A stretch of 64,000 nucleotides of DNA from JBBRCE01 sp038205115. Lineage in GTDB: Bacteria; Planctomycetota; Planctomycetia; Pirellulales; JBBRCE01. Position numbers and translations under genes: made by a program. Within the stretch, counting starts at the first letter, position 1; each line of letters begins with the position of its first letter. Shown piece by piece: positions 35,857 through 45,118 of this stretch. The notes beneath the pieces were generated by a model. It did no database searches. It had not been told where the DNA came from and saw only the letters and a program-made list of their open reading frames with translations. The stretch covers positions 43,647 through 107,646 of the forward strand of contig JBBRCE010000012.1 in NCBI GenBank assembly GCA_038205115.1, given 5' to 3'.

Positions 35857-36582
35857 ATGGCGCTGATTGAACTTCGCGAAATTCGCAAATCGTACGTACT
35901 GGAAGAAATCACCGTCGATGCCCTGCGCGGCGTGACGCTAGATATTCAGCAGGGCGAATACGTGGCGCTGATGGGCCCCTCGGGCTCCGGCAAATCGACG
36001 CTGATGAACACGCTGGGCTGTCTCGATCGGCCCACCAGCGGCAGCTACTTGCTGGACGGGGTTGAAGTTTGCACTATGGGCCGCGACGCGCGGGCAAAGC
36101 TGCGCAATCGCAAGATCGGCTTTGTGTTTCAAAGCTTCAATCTGCTTGCCCGCACCAGCGCCATGGAAAATGTCGAACTGCCGCTGCTGTATTCCACCGG
36201 TATTCCGGCCCGCACGCGCCACGAGCGCGCCACGGCACTGCTGCAGCGCGTCGGGCTCGGCAACCGACTGGATCACCATCCCGGGCAACTGTCTGGCGGG
36301 CAGCAACAGCGGGTGGCCATTGCACGTTCGCTGGTCAACGAGCCGGCAATCTTAATGGCCGATGAGCCCACCGGCAACTTGGATTCGCGAACCAGTGAAG
36401 AAGTGATGATTTTGTTCCGCGAACTTAACGAGCGCGACGGCATCACCATCATTTTGGTTACGCACGATCAGGAAGTTGCACGGCACGCCAAGCGGGCCAT
36501 CGTGCTCCGCGACGGCCTGGTGATCGAAGACACCGCCAACTTTGACCGCGCCATTCACACGCTGCATCCGACCGATCATTAG
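35857..36582 (+). CDS. LolD/MacB-type ABC transporter ATPase
   Basis: A 241-residue ATPase of the LolD/MacB/FtsE group. Walker A is GPSGSGKST, the Q-loop is FVFQSFNLLART, the signature is LSGGQQQRVAIARSL, and Walker B is ILMADEPTGNLDS. The group works with permeases that have four helices and a large periplasmic domain, for lipoproteins or drugs. No such permease is adjacent, so its partner is elsewhere or it serves the Mla complex. The ATG at 35857 is chosen because MALIELREIRKSY matches family starts. It ends directly next to the converging GH116 gene: the two stop codons form TAGCTA. Confidence 0.9.
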   Translation: MALIELREIRKSYVLEEITVDALRGVTLDIQQGEYVALMGPSGSGKSTLMNTLGCLDRPTSGSYLLDGVEVCTMGRDARAKLRNRKIGFVFQSFNLLARTSAMENVELPLLYSTGIPARTRHERATALLQRVGLGNRLDHHPGQLSGGQQQRVAIARSLVNEPAILMADEPTGNLDSRTSEEVMILFRELNERDGITIILVTHDQEVARHAKRAIVLRDGLVIEDTANFDRAIHTLHPTDH

Positions 36583-39500
36583 CTAAGCGAGCAGGATTTC
36601 CAGCGATTCCCCGTGCGACAGCGTGATCGCTTCTGCAAGCGCGATCGTGGCCACTCCTTGCTCGCTGGTCATCGAGCACTTGACCGGCTTATCGCCCACT
36701 TTTGCCGTTACGGTTGAGAATTTTTTCGCAGCAGCCAGATTGATCGATTGCAATCGCAGCTTGCCCCAGGCCACGGCAATGGTGGCCGCGAGTTTTGCGT
36801 CGTCGCTACGCTGCGCGAAGGTGCCCCAGCCTTCGGCCGCGGTGAACGGTGCTTTGAAGTGTTCGGGCGTCAGCCGTGGCGCAAAGCCAATGTGCGCTTT
36901 GGGACCGTGATATTCGAAGCCGCAGGCCGCCAAGAAGACGCCGTAGCTAGCCATGCTGCGGGCGTAGTGGTCGCCACACTCGATTTCGTTATACGGATTG
37001 CGGCGGCTGGCCGAATAGCGGTCGTGTACGGCGCGGGTAATGGCCAGGCCTTCTTGCACCAGGCCTTCCCAGATCATGTGGCCGGCAACCTGATATTCGA
37101 AGCCGTTCATGCACTCGTTGAAATAGCCGGCTGCCCACTCGGTCTTGCCTTTGCCGCGCGCTTGCTGGTAGTCCCAATCTTTGCGCGGAAAACTACACAT
37201 CAGCAGTCCGGCCTCGCCAGCCATCGCATACCAGCGGCCGGGCTTGTAATGCGCGCGATACGGTCCGACATCCGGAGCGAAGTTGTATTTCCATAGCGAG
37301 CGCAACGCGGATTTCGTTTCCTGTTCCGGAAACACTCGCGGCAAACCCACCTGCCAGGCCCAACTCTGCCCCATGACTTGATCGATCTCGCAGCCACTGC
37401 CGGAATTGATGCTGTCGAGATGTTGTGGGCTGGGCTTGTTAATGAAGTATTCGCCGTCGAATAGATTGGCGACGATCGCCTTTTGACCCACCGTGAGAAT
37501 CTTCCGACATTGGGCGGCGTAATCGGCATCTTGCATTTCGTCGGCCATCGTAGCGGCGGCCTGCAACGCGGCGAGATACAAACCGCTGAGCCAGGCCACG
37601 GGACCGAACCAGTCCGTATCGAGTGTGTTGTGCTGGTTGCTCTCGATGATGCCGTCGGCGTTGGCGTCTTTTTCGATCAGCCAATTGGTGGCCCGTTTGA
37701 CCGCCGGCCAGACGCGCTTCAAAAACGCGCCGTCGGCCGACATTTGATGTTCGCGCAGCGTCCGCAAAATGGTGCCTGCCTGCGCGTCGACGGCCGGAAT
37801 GCCGGTGCCGCGGAACCCAATTGCGCCGTCGGGTCGCATCGCGGGGCCGTAATCGGTTTGCTCGCGGAGAATTCGCTCCAACTCCGGAAACTGCCGCGCC
37901 ACGGCCTGCGCGTAGTGCCAAACATGCACGCAGGTGCCAGGGCAGCAGCCAACGCCTTCCCAACCCCAAAATTGACCCGACGAAAAGCGGTAGCAGGTGG
38001 ATGTTGCCAGAATGGACGTATTCAACTGCGCGCGGTCGAGCAGCCAATACGGCAGTGTCGAGTCGTACCAGGTGTCTCGCCACAGTCGCGTCTGCGATGC
38101 CAACCGCTCGAAGTTTTCGGCCACGTACGTGGCCACCGCCAGCGCCGAGTTGAACTTGGTGGCGTAATAACGTCCGCTCGGCAATTTTTCGATCTGCAAA
38201 TTCGGAAAATGCCAGGCCAGCACGAAGGTCACGGTCGCCGATTGACCGGGTTCAAGTTTGAGCTTTCGTCCCAGCTTGCCGATGAGCTTTTCGATTTCGG
38301 TCACGTCGGCGGGCGCGCCGAGCAGCGCCAAGCCCATCGTGCCGAAATCCGGCAACTTTTCGAGTTTTTTGGACGTGCCGATGGCTTGATCGCTGAATGC
38401 GATCTTACCGACGCCGATGTTGCCCCACGCGCCGGATTGCGCATCGACAATCTGGATCACCGCTTTGCGGTTGTGAAGATCTTGCACGTCAAAGCTGTGC
38501 TGCGTCATGTGGTTGTCGTTGGCACCGGTGGCCGTGCGGACCACCTTGCCATCGACCAGCAGATTCAAGCAGGTCTTGCCGGCGTGATTGCCGCCGCCAA
38601 TCCAGAACGTGACGAACCGTCGCTCGATCGTGAACTCTTTGCTGGTGAGCTGGCCGGTAGCGTCGTCTTTCGTGGCGGTATCGTTACCGGGCGCCGTGGC
38701 GTGCGAGTTGACCACGCGATCGGTATCGCCACCGACGTCGCCTTGATATTTGGGAAGCTCCGACTTCTTGATCGGTCCACCGCCAAAGGCCGTGCCTTCG
38801 ACTTTCCAGCCAGCGTACTTTTCTTGCTTCCAATCTTCCAGCACGATGTCGGCTTGCGGAGGTTTGCTTGCGGCGTCGGAACTTTCGGCCGTACATTGCA
38901 AGAACTGAAAATCTTTTCCGGAAACGACCTGGTTGTGCCGCTGGCAAGTCGCCGAGCGTGCAATTGCGTTTTCGAGCGAGCCGGTCAGCGTGGCTTCAAT
39001 TGCAGCGGCGCTGGTGTTCTTAACGCTGAATTGCAGCACGGTTGCCGGCAGGCTCGAATCGTCCGTATTTAGCGGGATGAATGGCGAAAACGCTTCCAGC
39101 GTAACGGCCACATCGTCTGCCCGATACTCGACGCGTCCGATGGGATATTCGCCACGGAAGCTGATGTCCGAAAATCCTTTTGCGTCCAGCGATCGGGTTT
39201 TGTCGCCGATCGTCAATTGAAAGCTCTGCTCCAGTGGCGCGGCCGGATCGCGCGGTTTGGCATAATGTTCCGCGCCGGTTTTGGTGTGCTTGTTGAAAAT
39301 ATCCCAGTGCCAGAGTTTGCCGTCGCCGCCGAGGTAAACTTGCCCCGCGCAGATTCCGCCGATCGGCATGCCGATCCACTTCAGTTCGGCAGTTCGATTG
39401 ACTTCCGGCGTGCCGCGCGCAAATAGCGACTTGACCCAATCCGCGCTGAGTTTCTTGTCGGCCGGCACCAGCTTTTCGAACTCGCCCGGCTCAAATGGCC

Positions 39501-39636
39501 CGGCCATCACCGGCAACTGCGTGGCCAACAGCGGCAGCGAACTGATGCCAACCACGCGCAGAAAGTTGCGGCGGTTGATGGTATCCGAGCAACCGCAATC
39601 GCCGCATTCGTTGGAGTCTGCTGGCGTCGAACTCAT
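36583..39636 (-). CDS. GH116 family (GBA2-like) glycoside hydrolase with an inserted domain
   Basis: A 1017-residue exported enzyme of the DUF608/GH116 family, which includes beta-glucosidases and glucosylceramidases. A twin-arginine-like signal (NRRNFLRVVG, residues 21-30) follows an unusual Cys-rich N-terminus (CGDCGC). The N-terminal beta domain starts near residue 85 (KWIGMPIGGICAGQV). Residues about 264-416 are an inserted jelly-roll-like domain with FTIERRFVTFWIGGGNHAGK, of a type also found beside planctomycete GH32 enzymes. The C-terminal alpha/alpha barrel has WGWEGVGCCPGTCVHVWHYA and NQHNTLDTDWFGP. Typical members are about 800 residues. The natural substrate is unknown. Confidence 0.85.
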   Translation of the reverse strand: MSSTPADSNECGDCGCSDTINRRNFLRVVGISSLPLLATQLPVMAGPFEPGEFEKLVPADKKLSADWVKSLFARGTPEVNRTAELKWIGMPIGGICAGQVYLGGDGKLWHWDIFNKHTKTGAEHYAKPRDPAAPLEQSFQLTIGDKTRSLDAKGFSDISFRGEYPIGRVEYRADDVAVTLEAFSPFIPLNTDDSSLPATVLQFSVKNTSAAAIEATLTGSLENAIARSATCQRHNQVVSGKDFQFLQCTAESSDAASKPPQADIVLEDWKQEKYAGWKVEGTAFGGGPIKKSELPKYQGDVGGDTDRVVNSHATAPGNDTATKDDATGQLTSKEFTIERRFVTFWIGGGNHAGKTCLNLLVDGKVVRTATGANDNHMTQHSFDVQDLHNRKAVIQIVDAQSGAWGNIGVGKIAFSDQAIGTSKKLEKLPDFGTMGLALLGAPADVTEIEKLIGKLGRKLKLEPGQSATVTFVLAWHFPNLQIEKLPSGRYYATKFNSALAVATYVAENFERLASQTRLWRDTWYDSTLPYWLLDRAQLNTSILATSTCYRFSSGQFWGWEGVGCCPGTCVHVWHYAQAVARQFPELERILREQTDYGPAMRPDGAIGFRGTGIPAVDAQAGTILRTLREHQMSADGAFLKRVWPAVKRATNWLIEKDANADGIIESNQHNTLDTDWFGPVAWLSGLYLAALQAAATMADEMQDADYAAQCRKILTVGQKAIVANLFDGEYFINKPSPQHLDSINSGSGCEIDQVMGQSWAWQVGLPRVFPEQETKSALRSLWKYNFAPDVGPYRAHYKPGRWYAMAGEAGLLMCSFPRKDWDYQQARGKGKTEWAAGYFNECMNGFEYQVAGHMIWEGLVQEGLAITRAVHDRYSASRRNPYNEIECGDHYARSMASYGVFLAACGFEYHGPKAHIGFAPRLTPEHFKAPFTAAEGWGTFAQRSDDAKLAATIAVAWGKLRLQSINLAAAKKFSTVTAKVGDKPVKCSMTSEQGVATIALAEAITLSHGESLEILLA

Positions 39637-39949
39637 CGTTTTGCTTTCTTAGAGGCACGGCGGCGCTGCTCGTCATCAGCCAAGGGGTACGATGCCTGGG
39701 CAAAAGGGTGCTCCGACGCGGAAATCGCTATCTTCGCACGGTAACATGATTTCGAGCGTAATTCAAATCGCGGCGGTTAGTCGTAGGTTGCGGCGTGACG
39801 GCTGGCAGTACTTGCATTTTGCTGTTGCCATGTCGCCAGCGCGGTCGGGTCGTATCGCGGCAAACATGATATAATATTCGAGATGATTCGAATCGAGTGC
39901 GCCACGACTTGGCGGCTTGCAACATTTGCTCCACTGACAGAGGTTTCCG
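39637..39949. other. Divergent intergenic region upstream of ribBA
   Basis: A 313-base gap between divergent starts. TATAAT at 39870-39875 could be a -10 for ribBA, but no matching -35 is 16-18 bases upstream. GATTCGAATC at 39884-39893 is a ten-base palindrome. I looked for the conserved core of an FMN riboswitch and did not find it. Confidence 0.35.
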
Positions 39950-41161
39950 GTGCAACGCGATTTTTCCACCATCGAAGCGGCCGTGGCAGCCATTGCCCGC
40001 GGCGAAATCATCGTGGTTGTCGATGCCGAAGATCGTGAAGACGAAGGCGATTTCATCTGCGCGGCCGAAAAAGTCACGCCGCAGATCGTCAACTTCATGA
40101 TCACCCACGGTCGAGGGCAGCTTTGCATGCCCATCTTGCCGGAGGTCTGCGAGCGGCTCAAGCTGCCGATGATGGTCGAGTCGAACACCGCGCCGCTGGG
40201 CACCGGCTTCACGGTGACCGTGGATCATCTTACCAGCCGCACCGGAGTGACCGCTCGCGAGCGATCCACCACCATTCAGGAGATTCTCAATCCGGCCAGC
40301 AAGCCCGGCGATTTCCTGCGTCCAGGGCATCTCTATCCGCTGATGGCTAAAGAAGGCGGCGTGTTGCGGCGCGCAGGGCATACGGAAGCTTCGGTCGATT
40401 TGGCCCGCATGGCTGGTCTGCAACCGGCCGGCGTGCTGTGCGAAATTTTGGACGAAGAAGGAGACCGCGCCGCCCGCGATCGATTGTTCGAAATTGCCGA
40501 TCAATTCAATTTGCAAATCATCTCCATCGAAGAACTAATCCGCTATCGCCGCATTCGCGAAAAGCTGGTCTATCGCTTGGCCGAAGCTGATCTGCCCACC
40601 AAGCACGGCCAATTTCGGATCATCGCTTACGGCGTGAAGTACGAGACGCAACAGCCCATCGTGCTGGTGCATGGCGATCTGACGAGCGTGCCGGCGCCGC
40701 TGGTGCGGCTGCATTCGTCGTGCTTCACGGGCGACTTGCTCGACTCGCTGCGTTGCGACTGCGGCGACCAACTGCACATGGCGCTGGAACGCATTGGCCA
40801 AGAGGGTGCCGGCGTTTTGGTTTATCTGCCACAAGAGGGCCGCGGCATCGGACTGATCGAGAAGCTGAAAGCCTACCAACTTCAAGATCAGGGTTTGGAT
40901 ACCGTCGAAGCCAATCTGGCGCTGGGCTACAAAGCCGACAGTCGCGATTACGGCGTCGGCATTCAGTTACTCAAAGATTTGGGATTATCCAAAGTGCGGC
41001 TACTGACCAACAATCCCAAGAAGACCGACGCCTTCATCTACGGCGGCTTCGATCTGCAAGTCATCGATCAAGTGCCCATCTTGCCGGAAGTTCACGAGCA
41101 TAACGCCAAATATCTGGCGACCAAACGCGACAAACTGGGACATCAATTTCCGCAGTCGTAG
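39950..41161 (+). CDS. ribBA: Bifunctional DHBP synthase/GTP cyclohydrolase II
   Basis: A 403-residue fusion that feeds riboflavin synthesis. The N-terminal DHBP synthase (about 1-200) has VVVDAEDREDEGDFICAAE, and LGTGFTVTVDHL with HTEASVDLARMAG. The C-terminal GTP cyclohydrolase II (about 205-400) has HSSCFTGDLLDSLRCDCGDQL, the zinc-binding Cys set, and LPQEGRGIGL. Both halves look intact. The start is GTG at 39950, preceded by GAGG at six bases, which decides it over downstream ATGs. No riboswitch is visible. A hairpin after the stop probably terminates it. Confidence 0.93.
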   Translation: MQRDFSTIEAAVAAIARGEIIVVVDAEDREDEGDFICAAEKVTPQIVNFMITHGRGQLCMPILPEVCERLKLPMMVESNTAPLGTGFTVTVDHLTSRTGVTARERSTTIQEILNPASKPGDFLRPGHLYPLMAKEGGVLRRAGHTEASVDLARMAGLQPAGVLCEILDEEGDRAARDRLFEIADQFNLQIISIEELIRYRRIREKLVYRLAEADLPTKHGQFRIIAYGVKYETQQPIVLVHGDLTSVPAPLVRLHSSCFTGDLLDSLRCDCGDQLHMALERIGQEGAGVLVYLPQEGRGIGLIEKLKAYQLQDQGLDTVEANLALGYKADSRDYGVGIQLLKDLGLSKVRLLTNNPKKTDAFIYGGFDLQVIDQVPILPEVHEHNAKYLATKRDKLGHQFPQS

Positions 41162-41187
41162 CCGCTCACGACAGTCATCGTCTTGGG

Positions 41188-41230
41188 AAAAAAACGCAAC
41201 GCACGCCATCTGCGCAAGATGACGCGCGTT
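41188..41230. terminator. Bidirectional terminator between ribBA and the giant DUF1559 gene
   Basis: AACGCACGCCATCT (41198-41211) pairs with AGATGACGCGCGTT (41217-41230) with two mismatches. On the minus strand the stem is followed by GCG and seven T residues (41188-41194), a good terminator for the DUF1559 gene. On the plus strand it lies 36 bases after ribBA and is followed by a weaker GTTTG. Confidence 0.65.
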
Positions 41231-41255
41231 GTTTGATCTTACGTTACTCAGCGAT

Positions 41256-43910
41256 CTATCGCTTGACCGGCAGCGGCGGCGCAACGGGTGGCGCAGGCGC
41301 TGGGATCGGAACGGGCCGTGGCGCAGCGGTTGGCGGCAGTGGCGGTGCGCTGCCGGGGCGTGGCGGCGAAGACGCGTGCGGCGGAGCGACGGGCTGCACG
41401 CCGGGATTGAACGGCGGCTCGGGCGTGACGTCTCGGTCCGCGTCGACGTGGACTTCGGTCCGCGCGCCACTGCCATCGAGTAAACTATGATCAATCGTTT
41501 CGCCGCCGTCGCGGGTGAAGAGGGCCATTGCCGTTTTTGGATCGAGACCGGCACCGATTTTATGGACCGAACCGTCGGCAAATGCGGCCAAGAACAGTCC
41601 ATCGCGAAGTTGACCGAGTCCGGCCAGCGGATGTTTTTCGTCCAGTTGCCAATCGTCCGGCTGTGTCCAGACGACGGCTTTATTGGCATCGACTTCCAAA
41701 ATCATTACGGTGTTCGAGAGACCGTCTTTAACGTCGTCCAGCGAAATCGCTTTGTCGCCGTTGAACATCGTATGCTCGCCGCGGGGCACGACGTAACACG
41801 TTTTGCCAAGCGCCGTCACGCCTGGCGTGGAGTAGACGGTGGGCATTTTGGCAATCAGCCGCTTGTTGTGCTCGCTGTCCCAAGGCTCGTCGAGGTGGAA
41901 TTCGCGGTACAAAGCTTCTTGCTCGATGTAAGGCAGAACATGGACGCGCCAACTCAGCAGCGGCTTGCCGTCTTTGCTGGAATAGGCGGCCGGCAGCTTG
42001 CCATTCTGCGACTCACTGATATGCATGCACAACGTCAATTGTCGCATGTTATTCATCGACTGCGACTCTCTGGCCGCTCCCGGTCCGAACGCCGGCATTG
42101 CCGGCATTGCCGACGTTCGCACGCCGTACATGCCGGCTCCCAGCAACCAAGTCATGCTGAAATTTAGCGGAACGGTCGTTTGCGAGATCACGCGCAAGCC
42201 ATCGGCATGCTGCGAGATCGTCGTGATCGAAGGCTTCAAGTGCTTGCCAATCGAATCGGCCGACGGCAGCATCGAGATATCTAAGTCCACGCCCTCGCGC
42301 TGTAGTTGACTGACGCCCATTTGTGCCGCGACTTGCAGCAGCGGATAGACCGTTCGGAAAACGTTTTCGGAATCCTGGTAGGTGAGCGCCATCAGGTGCT
42401 CGTCCTTGAGCGCCTTGGCGACGGCCGGAACCTTGGCCAACGATGGACTGCCAGCCGGCCGCGACAGGTAGCTTTTGATCGACTGCGGATACAACGCCAC
42501 GACCAACTCTTTGTCCGTGATGCACCAGGCGGGCGCCACCGGAGATTCTTCGCCAATGAAGTTCATGAAGAAAATCTTGTGCTTGTTGAACTCCATTTCT
42601 TTGACGGTCGCGCCGCGTTGAGGACGAGCGCCCGGCGGCGTGGGCGGCGTCATCGAACGCGCCATGGCAACCAGTCGGTCGTGAGTCGCTTGCAACTTTT
42701 GACGATCGCGAACTTGCACCACGGCGGTCACGCCGCTGAACAGCAGGCCGCCTTCGCTGGGCGAATTGAACACGCACCAGGTGTCGCCAAGTGGCGTCAG
42801 GACAGCGTCCGGCAGTTTGCCGAACTGAGGTTCAGCCATGCTCATTTGCCGCTCGAAGTCCTGCCGCGCGGCTGGCTCGATCTGGCCCACAATATCCATG
42901 ACGTCGTGAAACAGTTTATTGGCGTCGATGCGGGCGACCATGGCCAGATTGGCGTTTTGCGGAATCGGCGCTAAGTCAGCGGCGGTCAGCGGTTTGCCTT
43001 GAATGGCGGCAAAAATGCCAGTCGGCTTGCCGGCGGTGGCCAGCAGCGATTTCTCGACACAGCCTTCGGCATCCATTCCGCTGACGGCGGCATAATACTG
43101 CAAGCCTTTGAGTCCCAAGGCATCCACGGCGGTTGCCACTTTGGGATCGGGCGCGAGCGGCAAGGCAATTTCCAGCGCCCGCTTGATGTTCAAATAATGC
43201 ACGGCCGAAACACGCTCGACCGGTAACTGCTTTTTCACGTCTGTCAGCCAGGCAGGCACGATTGATGTTGCTTTGCCGCGCGCGGCGATGGCGTCGGCCG
43301 ATCCGTCGCCAATGCCCAGGATCAGGTAGTTGCCGCGAAATCCCCACTCGACTTTGGGTGCGTCAGGCGGTGTCGGGAGGCGATGCCATTTGCCGTTTTC
43401 GCCCATCATGGCTTTGCCAAGAAAGTTCGTTTCCAACCGCGCCAGCGATTCGCTGACGGCAGCCGTCTCGTCGCCGGTGCTAAGGATGGCGCCGCCTTCG
43501 ATCTTCGGTCCCTTGGCAATCGTGGGATTGACTTTGGAAATGTACAGGGCCAGCGGCCGAGTGAGCAGTGTTTTGATGAGCATCGGGCCGTCGGTGGCGA
43601 TCAGTTGGTCGCCTGGATTCGAAGGCGCGTTTTTACGGATCGCAGCCACAATCTTCTCATGCACTTCCACGAACAGGCGCTGCAGTTCGCTTTCCGCCAG
43701 CAATTGCTCGGTTTGATTGCCGCTCTTGGCATCCGGTTTGGCCATGCCAGACAGACTCAGATACCAGAGACATTCTTCCGGCGCGATTCGCGACATGACC
43801 GGATCTTGGGGCAGCGGCGGCAGCGAGAGCGGCAGGCCGGTCGGCGCGCCACCACCACCCATCATCATCATGACGGCGATCCAACCGAAGGCAAAACTGG
43901 TGCTGGCCAT
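41256..43910 (-). CDS. Large DUF1559-containing exported protein
   Basis: An 884-residue protein. The N-terminus is hydrophobic (FAFGWIAVMMMMGGGG) without a pilin signature. About 600 residues of unrecognised sequence follow, possibly repeated alpha/beta units. The C-terminal region from about residue 625 is DUF1559-like: NMRQLTLCMHISESQNGKLPAAY, with SWRVHVLPYIEQEALYREF and ADGSVHKIG after it. The last 40 residues are rich in Pro (PPLPPTAAPRPVPIPAPAPP). GGAG lies ten bases before the ATG. It is probably exported and surface-associated, but no function is known. Its terminator is shared with ribBA. Confidence 0.8.
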   Translation of the reverse strand: MASTSFAFGWIAVMMMMGGGGAPTGLPLSLPPLPQDPVMSRIAPEECLWYLSLSGMAKPDAKSGNQTEQLLAESELQRLFVEVHEKIVAAIRKNAPSNPGDQLIATDGPMLIKTLLTRPLALYISKVNPTIAKGPKIEGGAILSTGDETAAVSESLARLETNFLGKAMMGENGKWHRLPTPPDAPKVEWGFRGNYLILGIGDGSADAIAARGKATSIVPAWLTDVKKQLPVERVSAVHYLNIKRALEIALPLAPDPKVATAVDALGLKGLQYYAAVSGMDAEGCVEKSLLATAGKPTGIFAAIQGKPLTAADLAPIPQNANLAMVARIDANKLFHDVMDIVGQIEPAARQDFERQMSMAEPQFGKLPDAVLTPLGDTWCVFNSPSEGGLLFSGVTAVVQVRDRQKLQATHDRLVAMARSMTPPTPPGARPQRGATVKEMEFNKHKIFFMNFIGEESPVAPAWCITDKELVVALYPQSIKSYLSRPAGSPSLAKVPAVAKALKDEHLMALTYQDSENVFRTVYPLLQVAAQMGVSQLQREGVDLDISMLPSADSIGKHLKPSITTISQHADGLRVISQTTVPLNFSMTWLLGAGMYGVRTSAMPAMPAFGPGAARESQSMNNMRQLTLCMHISESQNGKLPAAYSSKDGKPLLSWRVHVLPYIEQEALYREFHLDEPWDSEHNKRLIAKMPTVYSTPGVTALGKTCYVVPRGEHTMFNGDKAISLDDVKDGLSNTVMILEVDANKAVVWTQPDDWQLDEKHPLAGLGQLRDGLFLAAFADGSVHKIGAGLDPKTAMALFTRDGGETIDHSLLDGSGARTEVHVDADRDVTPEPPFNPGVQPVAPPHASSPPRPGSAPPLPPTAAPRPVPIPAPAPPVAPPLPVKR

Positions 43911-44057
43911 AATAATCGTCTCCAGAAAAGTTTGGTTCGGATTCGCACCGAAAATCGGACGTGAGGTCTGCCGCGACTGATGGCCACCGCCGAAACGCGA
44001 CGTTGTGCCCCTAGTTCGCTGCGCAGGCTGTGATTTTGGAAAAATTGCATCAAAAAA

Positions 44058-44924
44058 TTACGGCGTGACCGTGGCCGCAGGCTGGGCGTTACTGCCGGCA
44101 TTATCGGCCGACTTTTTAGCATCAGCGGCTTTCTTGTCAGCGGCCTTCTTATCAGCGGCTTTCTTCTTGTCGGCCGCTTTCTTTGCATCGGCGGCTTTCT
44201 TTGCGACGGCCAATTCCTCGGGCGACTTCGCGACTTCGGCCGGTTTAACAATTGGCTTGCGCTCGACGATCGTGCCGCCCAAGTCGAGAATTTCGATCTT
44301 GCGGAAATCGACAACGCCGCCGTGATTTTGCACGCACACGTAGCCGGACAGTGCTTTGTCCTTGATGGTATTGACCGTGGTTTGATCGGTATTCTGGCAG
44401 AGCACGCCGTTGGCGGTGACCTGAATTCGCGGACCGACGCAGCGGACTTCCAGCGTGTTCCACTCGCCGGCTGGCTTCGACGGATTGCTGGTGGCCGGCA
44501 CGTAGCGATACAGCGAAAAACTGCTGTGCTCGTCGACCTTTTTGCCGGCATCGTCCAGCAACTGAATTTCGTAACCGGCAAACGACGGTCGCGATTCGGC
44601 AGGCCCCGTGAATTTTATGGTGCGGATACCGACGCCGCTGTTGCAATTTTTGCTCATGCGATACTCCAGCCGCAGCGCAAAATCGGCGAATTCTTGTTTG
44701 TCGTAGCGCAAAAAGCCAAAGCCCTTGCCTGCGCAGTGGATGAGGCCGTCGGTCACGGTCCAGGTGGGCGCTTCCTTGCCCTCTTTATCTTTGAATTTGT
44801 CCGTGCCTTCGACCACCCAGCCGCTGAGGTCGCTGCCGTTGTAGATGGAGACGAATTTTTCTTCCGCGCGACTGCTGGCGGAGACCAGCAGCAGGCAGCA
44901 AATGGCGAGGTTCAGACGTTTCAT
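44058..44924 (-). CDS. DUF1080 (3-keto-disaccharide hydrolase-like) exported protein with Lys/Ala tail
   Basis: A 288-residue exported protein. The signal peptide is MKRLNLAICCLLLVSASSRA. Residues about 21-215 are a DUF1080/LamG-like beta-sandwich with IYNGSDLSGW, GVGIRTIKF and SGYVCVQNHGG. The family includes enzymes and carbohydrate-binding proteins in planctomycetes. From about residue 238 a tail of repeated KKAAD units (KKAADKKAADKKAADAKK) is strongly basic and likely helical. The start at 44924 is chosen because a signal peptide begins there; upstream codons in frame look non-coding. Function is likely polysaccharide related. Confidence 0.85.
   Translation of the reverse strand: MKRLNLAICCLLLVSASSRAEEKFVSIYNGSDLSGWVVEGTDKFKDKEGKEAPTWTVTDGLIHCAGKGFGFLRYDKQEFADFALRLEYRMSKNCNSGVGIRTIKFTGPAESRPSFAGYEIQLLDDAGKKVDEHSSFSLYRYVPATSNPSKPAGEWNTLEVRCVGPRIQVTANGVLCQNTDQTTVNTIKDKALSGYVCVQNHGGVVDFRKIEILDLGGTIVERKPIVKPAEVAKSPEELAVAKKAADAKKAADKKKAADKKAADKKAADAKKSADNAGSNAQPAATVTP
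44106..44212 (-). repeat. In-frame KKAAD-type repeats
   Basis: About six units of roughly 15 bases encode KKAAD variants (KKAADAKKAADKKKAADKK and further copies) in the tail of the DUF1080 protein. Units differ at silent positions, so this is not a recent expansion. Confidence 0.7.
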
Positions 44925-45118
44925 GGTTGGGGCGCCTAAGGTGTGTGCGAGGCGGGTGAGACCAGCGGTGGCCGGCAATCGAGAGCCACGATATTAACCG
45001 GCCAGTGTGGCTGCGATTATATGTCGGCCGTGATCGAAATACACGCAAGTCCGCGGAAATTTCCGCCAACAGCGCGGGTCCCCTGCGCAGCATCGGCCCC
45101 AGCGCGACGCGGACCGCC

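Noticed and set aside
37483..39072. A 529-codon open frame opposite the GH116 gene
   Set aside because: The minus-strand reading has clear enzyme motifs and a signal, while this one has no recognisable features. It is a shadow of GC-rich coding DNA.
39884..39893. Palindrome GATTCGAATC as the T-arm of a tRNA
   Set aside because: The flanking bases do not form an acceptor stem, anticodon arm or D-arm. It is only a short palindrome.
39637..39949. Possible FMN riboswitch before ribBA
   Set aside because: The conserved core and stem pattern of the RFN element are not present in this interval, although the gene is a typical target.
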